NCBI GenBank assembly: GCA_021018995.1
Contig: CM037588.1
Coordinates: 152,911,725 to 152,975,724 of the forward strand
Length of the DNA stretch: 64,000 nt
From: Chloranthus sessilifolius
Taxonomy: Eukaryota; Streptophyta; Magnoliopsida; Chloranthales; Chloranthaceae
Direction: 5' to 3'
In this document: positions 22,287-31,877 of the stretch, piece after piece
Layout of the letters: each line of letters starts with the position of its first letter
How positions within the stretch are numbered: position 1 is the first letter of the stretch
Notes under the pieces: generated by a model
Seen by the model: the letters and a program-made list of their open reading frames with translations, nothing else
Database searches by the model: none
Told to the model about the DNA's origin: nothing
Program-made: the position numbers and the translations under genes

Positions 22287-23348
22287 TTAACTGCTGGATG
22301 TGTCTTCATGATAGTTCTGCATTGAAGGACAATCATCTGCCATATGCATTGGACTTGCACAAATTGAACATGGCTCAGGTTGTGTATTGACCATATGCAC
22401 ATTCTTCTTTACTTTCAATTCCTCCACTTGTTGAGTGAGGAAATCAATTTTAGCAATCAGATCTGGGGAATCCTTTACTACGTACAGTCCTCCTTTCTTT
22501 GTTGAACTCCCGGCTTGATCCCGGGTTTTGACTGCTTGTTCCCGAGTCTTTGTGAAATCCCAGTGCTGAGAGTCCTCAGCTAGCTTTTCTAAGAAAGCAT
22601 AAGATTCGGTTTCTTTAAGGCTCAGGAATCCTCCGCCATTCATTGACTCCACCAGATGTCTATTTGGTTGATTTAATCCATTGTAGAAACACTGGACTAG
22701 TCTCCACTTTGAGTATCCATGGTGTGGACATTTGAGTAAGAGATCCATGAATCTATCCCAAGCTTCATATAATCTCTCATCTTCCTCTTGCGTGAAATCC
22801 GTGATTTCACGTCTAAGGGCATTCGTCTTCGCCATAGGGAAGAACTTTGATAGAAACTTTTTGACCATCTGATCCCAGGTGGTTATGGATCCTGATGGTA
22901 GAGAATTTAACCATGCTTTCGCTTTATCCTTTTTAGGGAAAGGAAATAAGCGCAAAGTAATGCATTCTTATTTGAAATTTTGGTAAACAGATGAGCAGAC
23001 TTCAACCAAGTCTTTAACATGCTGGTATGGATCTTCTCGATCCATGCCGTGAAAGATTGGAAGGATTTGGATGACATTTGTCCGAATTTCAAACCGGCCA
23101 CCAGGTGTGGCGGGGTACACAATGCATGATGGGGTGTTTGTAGTTATTGGAGAAAACAATTCTCTCAATGTTGGTTCTTCCTCTTGTTCGAGTTGCCCAT
23201 TCATGTTGTCATTACATATTGACTTCAAGGATGATTCACTTAAAACTTTCTGCCTTGATCTAGCGTCCTTACGATTTGACCGACAGGCACGTTCGATCTC
23301 AGAATTTAACGGTTCTAAATTTCTCTCTTTAGAAGACCTAGTGTGCAT
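22287..23348 (-). pseudogene. Athila Gag, one frameshift
   Basis: It starts at 23348 with MHTRSSKERNLEPLNSEI, a charged N terminus, then PTLRELFSPITTNTPSCIVY and the start of the capsid (FHGMDREDPYQHVKDLVEVC). A frameshift near 22960 leads to the rest: LFPFPKKDKAKAWLNSLPSG, TTWDQMVKKFLSKFFPMAKT and the retrotrans_gag signature through 22560. Near the C terminus CSICASPMHMADDC is a perfect CX2CX4HX4C zinc knuckle. Gag packages element RNA into particles. Confidence 0.85.
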
Positions 23349-23411
23349 ACAAAGGATGCATAAAGCAGAGGTTTTCGGCAGAGCAACCTCAAAACAAAAA
23401 TAAAATTTTTC

Positions 23412-23440
<29 letters not shown>

Positions 23441-23447
<7 letters not shown>

Positions 23448-23520
23448 GATTAATCGAGTATAACTCGATCAATCGAGGACAACTCGATGCATCGACAGTT
23501 TGGGTCGATGCATCGACCTC
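23441..23520. repeat. Palindromes in Athila leader
   Basis: TCGATTAATCGA, TCGATCAATCGA and two TCGATGCATCGA lie between the primer site and gag, next to a T run at 23417-23440. Confidence 0.75.
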
Positions 23521-23667
23521 CAGAAATTTTTTATTTTTTATTTTTTATTTATTTTTATTTTTTTTTAAATTTGAAATTTCCGTTTTTTTTAAATAAGCAG
23601 AAATACTATTTTAATCCTCAAAAATTCCTAAAATTTACTTTCTACCAAAAATTAGGATTTTATAAAT

Positions 23668-23685
23668 TTAATCAAGAAGGCGCCA
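23668..23685 (-). other. Primer binding site, atypical
   Basis: Six bases inside the 5' LTR end the - strand reads TGGCGCCTTCTTG. TGGCGCC matches the 3' end complement of tRNA-Asp, the usual Athila primer, but the match stops there. Confidence 0.55.
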
Positions 23686-23691
23686 AAAACT

Positions 23692-25495
23692 TGTGTGATT
23701 TTTAATGTATGCACGAATCGGTTTGTATATAATGGGTGCGGAGTACGAGATCGTTCCCACGAGGATTAATGTTGAAATACCTAAAAGAGACAAGTAATTC
23801 TAGAAATCTATTAAGATCTAACAGTATTCTACCAATTTTATGATTTAAGTGGTTGGTGAGATGGTAATTAATGACTACAAACTAAAATTCAATTGATAAT
23901 TCGCAAATAAAAGTGAAGATGATGATAAAGATGAAGATACTAAATCCTCCCATCTTTGGTCCGTTCTTCCTATAATATAAATCTAAGGATTAACTTATGA
24001 GATACTCATTAGTAACAAACATCTTTTATGGAAGATCAATGGTCAACACCCTAATAGGTTCCATGTTGCATCCCTGCAATTAGGACTTAGATGATTTTCA
24101 TATATAGATCTGGGATCAGGGGTACGGCTAGACACGCATGATCTCAGGTTCAAATAAAAACCATCCCCAAAGTGGGTGAAAATTCCAACAAGAATACCAC
24201 TTACAAATCAAATCAAGGGCATGGCTCACACTTTATTCATTAGGGATATTTAAGATAAAATTACCATTACGTAACCAAGATCCGGGCATGGCTCGACACT
24301 CGATCCCGTAACATAATCATAATTAAATCCACACAACGAAAACACAAAGACCATAACAATGATAGGGTAAAATTACACACAGATCCGAGATCCTGCATGG
24401 CTCTAAGACACGCGATCCCTAAGAAGTGGCGGGATTTCATCCATTCATGATAGCACAATAACCATAAATTAAAAATCTCATATTTTAATCCCTAATTTTA
24501 TATTATTAAAAGTACATCCCTCGGATGGGAATCATTAGATCCCCATCCCTATAAATTTAGCCACACATATTGAAAATAAATGACATAAATAAATAAAGAC
24601 GAGAAAATAACATTAATTAAAATTACCTCAAACTTCAAAATAAATTACCTTGATCCACACGTATGATCTTCAGAAAATTAATGCAAAAATAAACTTTGAA
24701 TAAAATTTAGGAACGAGTACTTGAAAAATCAAAGAACAAAGCTCTCAAAAAGAAATAATAAAACTTCCTATTTCTATGAAAAATAATGGCTAAAAACTAA
24801 GAACTCTAAGAACTAAAACTATTCCTACGTAATTCTAATGCTAAACAAAATCTCTAAAAATTAATCTCCTAATCTACTCTCTACGTTACTCTCCTCCTAT
24901 CTAATTAATTTTTCCCGAAGTGTTTGAGTCTTTAAATAGAACCGTCGCGCAGAGGTATCCCACTTCGACTTTTTAGGGTCGATTAATCGACTCATGACCC
25001 TCGATGCATCGAGCCGACAAAACTTCCACAAAATCACGTTTCTAGTGTCAGAATCGTGTCAGACTACTATTCCTGCTCGATTAATCGACCTGTAGGGTCG
25101 ATGCATCGACCCCAGAAATCCGTGAAAATCAGCATTTCTTGTGGTTCAGACACTGCTTCGGTATTTCGGCCATAACTTTCTGTCCCGAACTCGGATTGAG
25201 ACGATTCTTGCGCCGTTGGAAAGCTGACGAAAAGATCTACAACTTTCATGTTTTGACAATTTTGTAATTCGGCCGTCTTGAAGGTCCAAATTTAGCCGCA
25301 AGTCGCACCAAGTTCTTGATTACCCGAAATTGCAGTGTTTTTGCATTATATTCCGAATTCTTGCACTGTTTTCTATACTTGGCTCATATTTACCTGAAAC
25401 ACTTCAAATCTAATAAATCTTATCAGATAGCCTTCATCGGACAGCTAAATATAGGTATTTAGGGGTGAAATATCCTCATTTTTCAGTACTCATCA
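23692..25495 (-). repeat. Athila 5' LTR
   Basis: 1804 bp. It would hold the active promoter of the element. Its right edge on the + strand is ...CAGTACTCATCA followed by the AGATG duplication. It lacks 15 bp near 23706 present in the other LTR. Confidence 0.92.
24931..24938 (-). promoter_or_regulatory. TATA box in 5' LTR
   Basis: TATTTAAA on the - strand, with TCGATTAATCGA and TCGATGCATCGA palindromes 40-170 bp upstream (24978-25110). It is the likely promoter for the Athila genomic RNA, with a start about 30 bp below this position. Confidence 0.5.
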
Positions 25496-25500
25496 AGATG

Positions 25501-27689
25501 CATTGCCCGATACGTCTCGTCTCGGGCGAAATTTAAAACCATGGACAAATGCTATTGCAGTTGTTGTTCTTCCAAGGTATGGTTTATCTATATCTTCTAT
25601 GATGCATCCCATTGAAATCATATTGTATTGACTATTTGTGCGTTAGTGTGGTAGTTTTGTTATGATATCTCATTTTTGTGATTGGTACTTGCATGAGAAA
25701 GAAGAAAATATTCTATCATCGTTGGCTTTTATCTTTGAGAATTGGCTTGATTGGTAGTCTAGGAGTTCGACCTCCATGCCCATCAAGTACACCAAAAAAT
25801 GCCTAGTAACCAAAATGAGGTAATATTACAATAAAAACTTGAGATAGAATAACTGTTTTTTATATTTGCAATCATATCTAACTAGATATACTGAAATCTA
25901 TTACTATTCGATGTCATGATCTTGCGATCATCAGCATCGGATTTTGAGATCTCTCTGCATCTTTGATCTTGAATAATTAAGAGGTGAGACAAGTTCAATG
26001 GCACAAAGCATCACCATTCATTCGGGTGTCAAAAAATAAAGGATTGTAGCATTAGTAGCTTAGCTATTTATGTTACGTTCCTGATACTGTCTTCCTGTGT
26101 ATAGTTATGCACTTAGAGATAGATAAAATTATAGAAAAATATACAAGGCCACCATTATTTGCACCCCCATGAAAATATAATTTAAATGTAGTTTTGCCCC
26201 TGCCGAAAAGGTAATCTCACCATTAACGGCTTTGAATTAGATGGTGGGAACTGTTTTTGGTCATTATCTTTCACACGATGGATTTTGAGATCATGGGCAT
26301 ACCATCATTCTTCGACCATTTGTTTTTTTCCATGTGGGATACATCCCCAAAAAGTGCCCCAACAACCATGTGGCTCATCATGCTCAAACTTGATCTTATG
26401 GTCATATTTTGGGATGTGTGACACGTGAAAATAAAAAACTATCCGTCCGATGGCATGCCCATGATCTCAAGATACATTATATGGAAGATTAGGACAAAAA
26501 ACAATCTCATCATGATCATCTAACTCAAAGCACTTAATGATAAGATTACCTTTTCTATAGGGTGAGATTAAATTTTCACAGGATGTAAATAATTGTACCC
26601 ATAAATATATAATGTAATGCATTACAGGTAGCATTAGTATTCAATACTAACTCTTTCCTCCAATAATTTAAAAAACAACAAAAAAAAAAAAACAGAAGGG
26701 AACCTATTCTACATTTTTTTTACCTGTTGAGTCTCCTGAGATATTGGTAATAGCTCCATAGGCATCTTCCATCACCTCTCTTCTTCCTCTCTTACTTGCC
26801 TCTTCCCTCAATGAAACCTGAAATATTTAGCAAAACAGGATGGCACAAAACTCTAGGCAAAAAAAATATTTTCCCAGAATTCTGTGTAGCCTGTTTTGCT
26901 AAATATTTTGTCCCGAAATTCTGTGAATGGAATCCCTCCTGGCCAAATAATTTTACCCAATTCTGCGCCCATCCTATTCTGCTAAGTATTTCAATTTAGT
27001 GGCTGTTAGTGTTTCTTTAGCGACGGTTTTAAACTGCCACTAAAAACCAAATATTTTGTAGTGTATTGACTTACCTTGATCTTGTTCAGGTTATATTGTT
27101 CATCAGATCTTTGATGTTTCCACAGAGATCTGTGTCGAATTAGGGTTATATTATGTTTGATTTTCTTGTTCTTTTGGTTTCATCCATATCTGGTTGGTTT
27201 AGTTATTGAAAATCAATTTTTTGGCTTGTTTTAGGTCATTTATATGCATCATAGTGCTCAAATTGGTGTCGAAAATATTTGCGGGCTGTTATTAACTTTT
27301 TTTATCACCAATTACCAATATGCGGGTGTTATACTGTTGGTTTTCATTCTAAATTAGCACTCCATGATGAATGTACCTAAAATCAGTTTGCACCATTATT
27401 ATTTATATATTTATGGCGTGAGGCAAGCCCATAATACAGAGATTTGCATAATCTATTATCGACTTCTTTGTTTTTTCTTGTTTTTCCTTTTTCTTTTTTA
27501 ATTTTTTTATTAGTAAAAATAGTCAGGTGAAAATGTTGTAAGTAGGTTTCCCATATCGTCATTGGAAATGGTTTGAAATTTGTTTTGAGGCAGTTTATAC
27601 GTTTTGAGAAGCAGAATTCTCATACTGATTAAAATAGAATAATCTTTCACTACAAAGAGCTTTGAGAATGCTAAATTGCTATGTTGCAG
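25501..27689 (+). other. Remainder of captured intron 1
   Basis: No coding sequence is supported. It starts with the second half of the MITE hit by Athila (to about 25545) and has a weak tRNA-like B-box word (GAGTTCGACCTCC, 25762) that may be a SINE trace. It also holds a foldback element (26190-26595) and a decayed CACTA-type MITE ending TTTTGTAGTG at 27062. It ends with a T-rich stretch and the acceptor TTGCAG before exon 2. Confidence 0.5.
26190..26595. repeat. Foldback element copy D
   Basis: GCCGAAAAGGTAATCTCACC at the left faces its diverged complement near 26545-26575. The core has the family words TTTTGAGATCATGGGCATACC and CATGCCCATGATCTCAAGAT in opposite orientation. Confidence 0.55.
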
Positions 27690-27782
27690 GAGATATCGGC
27701 GTCTGTGGTTGAGTGGAATGACGTTGTTACTGGTCACATCATTTCCCCTACTATTGGAGGCAAAAATGGTGAAGCCAAACAG
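27690..27782 (+). pseudogene. Captured GSK3/shaggy kinase exon 2
   Basis: Acceptor TTGCAG and donor CAG|GTTAAG bracket 93 bp that read EISASVVEWNDVVTGHIIS, PTIGGKNGEAKQ in phase 0. Plant shaggy-like kinases have GHIISTTIGGKNGEPKQ here, just before the kinase domain (TISYMAERVVG). The next exon, with the ATP site, is absent. With MGDDK at 10338 it forms an in-frame N terminus of 36 residues. Inside a CACTA element this is transduplicated host DNA, not a functioning kinase gene. The intact 31-codon frame and splice sites suggest recent capture or limited decay. Confidence 0.75.
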
Positions 27783-28062
27783 GTTAAGACTGTGATGTTA
27801 CAAATTTTCTGGTGTTTTACTAGCATTTTTTCGATAATCAATAAAATTTTGGGTTTGAACATGTCGCAGTGTCTAAAATAAGAAATAGAAACCTAGAGAT
27901 TTGTTGAAACTTTTCTGCCTCCAATTTCTCAAACAACATTTTATAACTAGATGTGCAAGAGATGAAATTGATTCCCCAAAAATTATGCATGCAGAAGAGT
28001 GGCAATAATAAAGTCAAACAAGGATTCATGATACAAGTTGGATTCAATTGGCAATAATCTGT

Positions 28063-28165
28063 AGGTTTGGCACTACTGTTGCAGCTGAAGATCCGATCAC
28101 ACCACCTGTTCAAGTGAGCTATTCCCAGCTTCTAATTGACGGTAAATTTGTAGATTCAGCATCAG
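28063..28165 (+). pseudogene. ALDH2B: Captured ALDH2B exon fragment
   Basis: It reads RFGTTVAAEDPITPPVQVSY then [15 protein letters not shown] and stops at a GT donor after the first base of a glycine codon. Mitochondrial family 2 aldehyde dehydrogenases of plants have this sequence at the end of the targeting region and start of the mature protein (PITPPVQV...LLI.G.FVDAASG), before KTFPTLDPRTGE. Nothing of the NAD-binding or catalytic regions follows. The upstream edge is uncertain because no start codon is in frame. Confidence 0.7.
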
Positions 28166-28276
28166 GTTGTTTTTACATCCCCCAAAGCATGAGAAAGAAT
28201 CTTGTTTCCCTTTGGTAACTCAATTTGCAATTTACTTTTCTCATGAATTCCGGCGCTTGTTCTTCCTAATACATAG

Positions 28277-28361
28277 GTCTGATGTCCTTGGCCAGTTCAT
28301 GCCTTTAGTTGGGAAAGATTGGTCACAGTCTAGGGTTGCACGGCTTTTCTCTGCAATTAAG
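28277..28361 (+). pseudogene. Captured exon of unrecognised gene
   Basis: An 85 bp stretch bounded by ATAG and AAG|GTCATG reads [20 protein letters not shown] then ARLFSAIK. It has exon-like codon content and splice borders like its neighbours, but I cannot assign the family. It could be a further captured host exon or a chance frame. Confidence 0.35.
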
Positions 28362-28811
28362 GTCATGACAGCTTTAATCTTTCGACAGTTTGAATTCCTT
28401 ATGTATTTGTAAAATTAATTAATGTTTTTATATACCTGTGTTTTCTTATGGTCAACAATTCTTCTCTCACTTTGTCAGTGAGAGAGAACCCAAATTTTCA
28501 ATGGTGTCATGTCACTTTTGAGGACTGGAAGTGATTCCCATTTTCTTTGGAAGCCCTTTCTTTTACATCCTAGGGGCCATACTAGCACGATTTCTATTAT
28601 CTATGCAGGAGTACATACTGCAGCATTTGTTTATACATTCTCATGGTTGTTTTTGTAAATCTTCTCAGTGCATCATTTGATAGAGTTTGCAATAAGCAGT
28701 TTTCTCACATAGGTTATGTTTTCCTGAAACATCCTTGTTCCTACTTGCAGATTGAGATAATCCATCCATTCCAAATGCAAATAAGTTCTTGCTTTGGTGC
28801 ATAACTTCAGG

Positions 28812-29002
28812 CCAAGGATCAAAATTTCGGGTAACATTTCAGTTTCGGGCTTGACTGAACTGAAATTTCGGCCGAAAACCAAAAATTTAGCCGAAATTTT
28901 TGGTCCCATACAAATTTGGACCGAAATTTCTATCCAAATTATTGTTTCGGTGGGGACTGAAACCAATAATTTTGGTCATTTCGGCCGAAATTTTGATCCT
29001 TG
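28812..29002. mobile_element. MITE with CCAAGGATCAAAATTTCGG ends
   Basis: CCAAGGATCAAAATTTCGG at the left pairs with CCGAAATTTTGATCCTTG at the right. CTTCAG flanks both sides (28805-28810 and 29003-29008). The interior is made of TTTCGGCCGAAA-type words. A second member of the family is at 51602 in the DAPB intron. It makes a spurious ORF on each strand here. Confidence 0.65.
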
Positions 29003-29444
29003 CTTCAGACTAGCTGTAAAATATCTAATAATCTTTGTATAATGTAAATTTATATTTAGGTTTGAACTATGTACCACTTTGCATCAGTCATTTTGTACAA
29101 TGAAGTTATCCATGCCAAAATGATGTACAAATATTTGAGGTCTTTTCTTATTTTTATTCATCGTTTATAGTTCTTATTGACATAGTTCCCTTTTTGCATA
29201 TAACCGTAGGAAAATGACTATCAGCTACTATTTTTAGGGTCATTTTATTATCATTTAGATTATGAGTAACAAGTGCACCGCATTTTGATTTTATCACATT
29301 TGCTTTCAATATGGGTGGTTGATCTAGATGTTGGATTGGGTAAGAGTTTTAGGGAAGACAGTGAGATAGAAAATTTTGAGGCGAGGGCCTTGTCCATCGA
29401 TTAGAGTAGTGAGGAGAGCGGGAGCGGCAAGCTGTGGAGATGGG

Positions 29445-29612
29445 ATGGCGGTTCTTACGAGGATTGTGGGTTTGAGCAAGAGAGCTATCACGAGCTACCC
29501 TAATTTCAAAGTGCCAAAACAGGATGAGAAAAGGTTGGGACTTGGAGCAAAAGCTCTAATAGTTGGTGGAGGAATTTTTGTAGCAGCCTCCACAGTGTTA
29601 CTTGTAATCAAA
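29445..29612 (+). pseudogene. Captured 5' exon of unrecognised gene
   Basis: The ATG at 29445 opens MAVLTRIVGLSKRAITSYPN, FKVPKQDEKRLGLGAKALIV and GGGIFVAASTVLLVIK. This gives a basic amphipathic start, a charged segment and one hydrophobic segment of about 20 residues, as in a small organelle or membrane protein. The preceding 100 bp (29340-29444) look like a leader. I do not recognise the family. The frame runs into a perfect hairpin (29587-29655), where the copied gene sequence ends and turns back. It is probably another captured fragment. Confidence 0.4.
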
Positions 29613-29655
29613 ATTTACAAACCCTGCACACTGATTACAAGTAACACTGTGGAGG
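29587..29655. repeat. Perfect 24 bp inverted repeat, 21 nt loop
   Basis: Arm 29587-29610 (CCTCCACAGTG...TAATCA) and arm 29632-29655 (TGATTACAAG...GGAGG) are exact reverse complements. The inverted copy begins where the coding-like sequence at 29445 ends, pointing to a fold-back copying event at a junction. Confidence 0.9.
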
Positions 29656-29689
29656 ATTCTGCGAGCCTGGGTGACTGTTTTCCAACCTC

Positions 29690-29880
29690 CTTAGGGGACT
29701 GGTGGGGGTGTCTGTTGTTCGTGGAGGCCTTTTTCTCTTGGCCTTTTCCTTTTTCTAGTTTCCTTTTTTGTTTTTTTTGCTTTTCCTTGTCAGAGCTAAT
29801 GCTCATGCTTTGATCTGAGTTGTATATTTTATCCCCTCAATGAAATTACAACTTACTTTTATTGATAAATAAAAAATAAA
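29690..29880 (+). mobile_element. LINE 3' end fragment
   Basis: The sequence GGACTGGTGGGGGTGTCTGT and the later TATTTTATCCCCTCAATGAA..., ending in an A-rich run at 29865-29882, resemble the 3' tail of plant L1-type LINEs. No coding domain is left. Confidence 0.4.
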
Positions 29881-30107
29881 AAATCTTATATGTTTTGTAC
29901 TATTTTTTTCATAAAAAACCTTTAGGTTTTGCATATTTTGTACTCCTTTGTTCATTAAAACCATTATTTTTAACTTGAAATATATTTTGATATATTCTTC
30001 ATATTTTAACTTGAAATATATTTTAATAAGAAGATGCTAGCTTTCCGCGTATAGCATGTTGTAGTTGGAATGACACCTATGTTTATGTCCATGCAACATT
30101 TCCTTTA

Positions 30108-30109
<2 letters not shown>

Positions 30110-30151
<42 letters not shown>
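30110..30151. repeat. (CA)n microsatellite
   Basis: About 20 CA units. Confidence 0.95.
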
Positions 30152-30153
<2 letters not shown>

Positions 30154-30224
30154 ATGTATGTATGTTTGGAGATATAAAAAATCAGTTGAACCCTTTGCTT
30201 ATATCTTTGTTTGAAAAATTACAG

Positions 30225-30604
30225 GCTTCTGAACTGCCTATTGGTTGCACGGGTTATAGTGCTCCGGAACATGGCATACCTGGAATTAATAAGACGAAGT
30301 GTGACATATACAGCTTTGGTGTACTGCTTTTGGAGCTTTTAACAGGAAGGACACCTTTTGACAGGTGCACCATTTCACCTCCTCAATAGCTTCCTCGTTA
30401 AGTGGGGAAAATTACGAATTTGAAATTTTCACTACAATTTTTATGTCATAATGTAGTTCGAGGCCAAGGAGGAGCTATCTCTTGTGAGATGGACTTCTTC
30501 CCATCTGCATCACCTTGAATTTTTGGAAGAAATAGTTAATCCAACACTTAAAGGCACCTACACCACCGAAGCTCTTATTTTTTGTAGTGATATGGGATGA
30601 AAAG
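30225..30604 (+). pseudogene. SRF: Captured STRUBBELIG-family kinase fragment, two exons
   Basis: Exon 30225-30364 lies between TTACAG and GACAG|GTGCAC. It reads [18 protein letters not shown], then [20 protein letters not shown]: kinase subdomains VIII-IX with the APE-like APEH and the DxYSFG aspartate. Exon 30457-30604 (TGTAG acceptor, AAAAG|GTATAA donor) starts SSRPR and after a one-base loss reads LSLVRWTSSHLHHLEFLEEI, VNPTLKGTYTTEAL. This matches the C-lobe of STRUBBELIG-receptor family kinases (RPR..QSLVRWA..QLHDI). The second exon also ends in an in-frame stop. The ATP site, catalytic loop and receptor part are absent. Confidence 0.7.
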
Positions 30605-31046
30605 GTATAAGATTTATTGCTAAGTATTTATCTACTACATATTAAGTTTTATTTATTTATTTATTTCTGAACATGTCATTTCTATCTTATTTGTTCAAGG
30701 GAAAAGACATTTATAAATGCTAGGTGCATGACTACAATTAGCACAATATGTAAGTATAAGACAAACCATCCACAAATTTGACCTCTTATTATACAAGTTA
30801 GAAGACAACTAATATTATTTTTATACGTCTGATAACAAATTAATGTAACCTATGTCAATGTTTGACTTAAACCCAACTTAGCAATATGATAAATCATCAC
30901 AGTTTTAGACTTTAAATGCTAACTATACATCTATAAATCTCTTATGTCCACCTATTTTCATTGACAATGAAAGTGTATAATTTTCTCTAAAGGGTATAAT
31001 CATGGGTATGGAGTTATACGGTTTGTTAGCCCTTCTTCCCAAGCAT

Positions 31047-31110
<64 letters not shown>

Positions 31111-31719
31111 GATGAGATCCTGGTAGAAAATTGTGTTGAACTATGCTTGGAACAGTTGGTAAATATTTTGAATATAGGATTTTTTAATATTATTATTATT
31201 ATTGTCACGATGATATGTACATCATGGTCTTCAAGGTAGACGGCTTAGATAGTGTTCTGCATGGCACATATCCTGAAAATAATGAAGTATTTTTTTTAAT
31301 CATGCGCCACAGTATGAATCTTGTGCACAAGTTTTAGCCCCCAAAATTGAATATCATGGGATTTTTTGGGTAGGGAGCGTGTACTTGCACACGATTTTTT
31401 GGGTAGGGAGCGTGTACTTGCACTACTATACCTTGATCTTTGCTTACTTTTGCTTCTGTTTCATTGGGAGAACTTTAGGTTATTTGCTTCTTTTGTTTAT
31501 TTATTTATTTTTTATTTCTCATTTCTAATTCCTATATAGAGTCATATCCGTGTAATCCTAATCTTGAATTAAGATTTATATTTTGTATGTGCTATGCTAT
31601 ATTCTGCTATGTACGGAATTATGACCTGTGCACCAAAGGTGCTGTACAGTTCACTCATCTAATACCAACTCCTTCGTAATCGCCTTTTTTCTCATAGGGA
31701 AAACATTTTTTTTTGCAAG
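30605..31719 (+). other. Intervening sequence in the CACTA cargo
   Basis: No gene is supported. A long CT microsatellite sits at 31051-31107. From 31205 to 31345 there is a repeat sharing GACGGCTTAGATAGTGTTC-like words with 60740-60780, and near 31360-31425 a 31 bp word containing TTTTTTGGGTAGGGAGCGTG is repeated twice. Confidence 0.45.
31051..31107. repeat. (CT)n microsatellite
   Basis: About 28 CT units. Confidence 0.95.
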
Positions 31720-31792
31720 CTTTAATTCAGTTCAGTGATTCTGACCATGCTTCTGCAGCACGGAATGCATTGGATGGAAGAAGTATTCCCAG
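31720..31792 (+). pseudogene. PTB: Captured PTB exon
   Basis: With one base from the previous exon it reads ALIQFSDSDHASAARNALDG, RSIPR. The acceptor is TTTGCAAG and the donor CCCAG|GTATGC. Polypyrimidine-tract-binding proteins of plants have ALVQFSDTETASSAKNALDG-RSIPR in an RRM. The RNP residues QF and the ALDG turn are visible. Only this exon is present, with no start and no downstream RRM. Confidence 0.65.
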
Positions 31793-31877
31793 GTATGCAG
31801 TTGACCATAATTTATAGAACTTCTAAGTGTCGATGATTTTGATACAATATTTGAGATGTTGTAATTCAAAATTTCAG

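Larger units (their letters stand above)
10957..25495 (-). mobile_element. Athila-type Ty3/gypsy retrotransposon
   Basis: Long LTRs at 10957-12776 and 23692-25495 flank a 10.9 kb interior. A 5 bp duplication AGATG sits at 10952-10956 and 25496-25500. LTRs begin TGATGAG and end CACATCA or similar on the - strand. The order on the - strand is LTR, primer site, gag, protease, RT, RNase H, integrase, a third ORF region, a further ORF, a polypurine tract and LTR. RT before integrase marks gypsy. The protease DLGAS, FMDDF motif, third ORF downstream of integrase and long LTRs fit the Athila clade. Frameshifts break gag, protease and RT. It sits in intron 1 of the captured kinase fragment. Confidence 0.92.

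Noticed and set aside
28673-29042. Open frames on both strands over the MITE
   Set aside because: The TTTCGGCCGAAA palindromic composition keeps both strands open; no protein similarity.
29376-29813. 145-codon ORF as one real gene
   Set aside because: The first part looks like a captured exon, but after 29612 it reads through a hairpin and then LINE 3' tail sequence, so the whole frame is a fusion by chance.
27690-30604. A working kinase gene (shaggy exon plus kinase exons)
   Set aside because: The N-terminal exons are of the shaggy family while the C-lobe exons match the STRUBBELIG receptor family, have a frameshift and stop, and no ATP site or catalytic loop exists between them.
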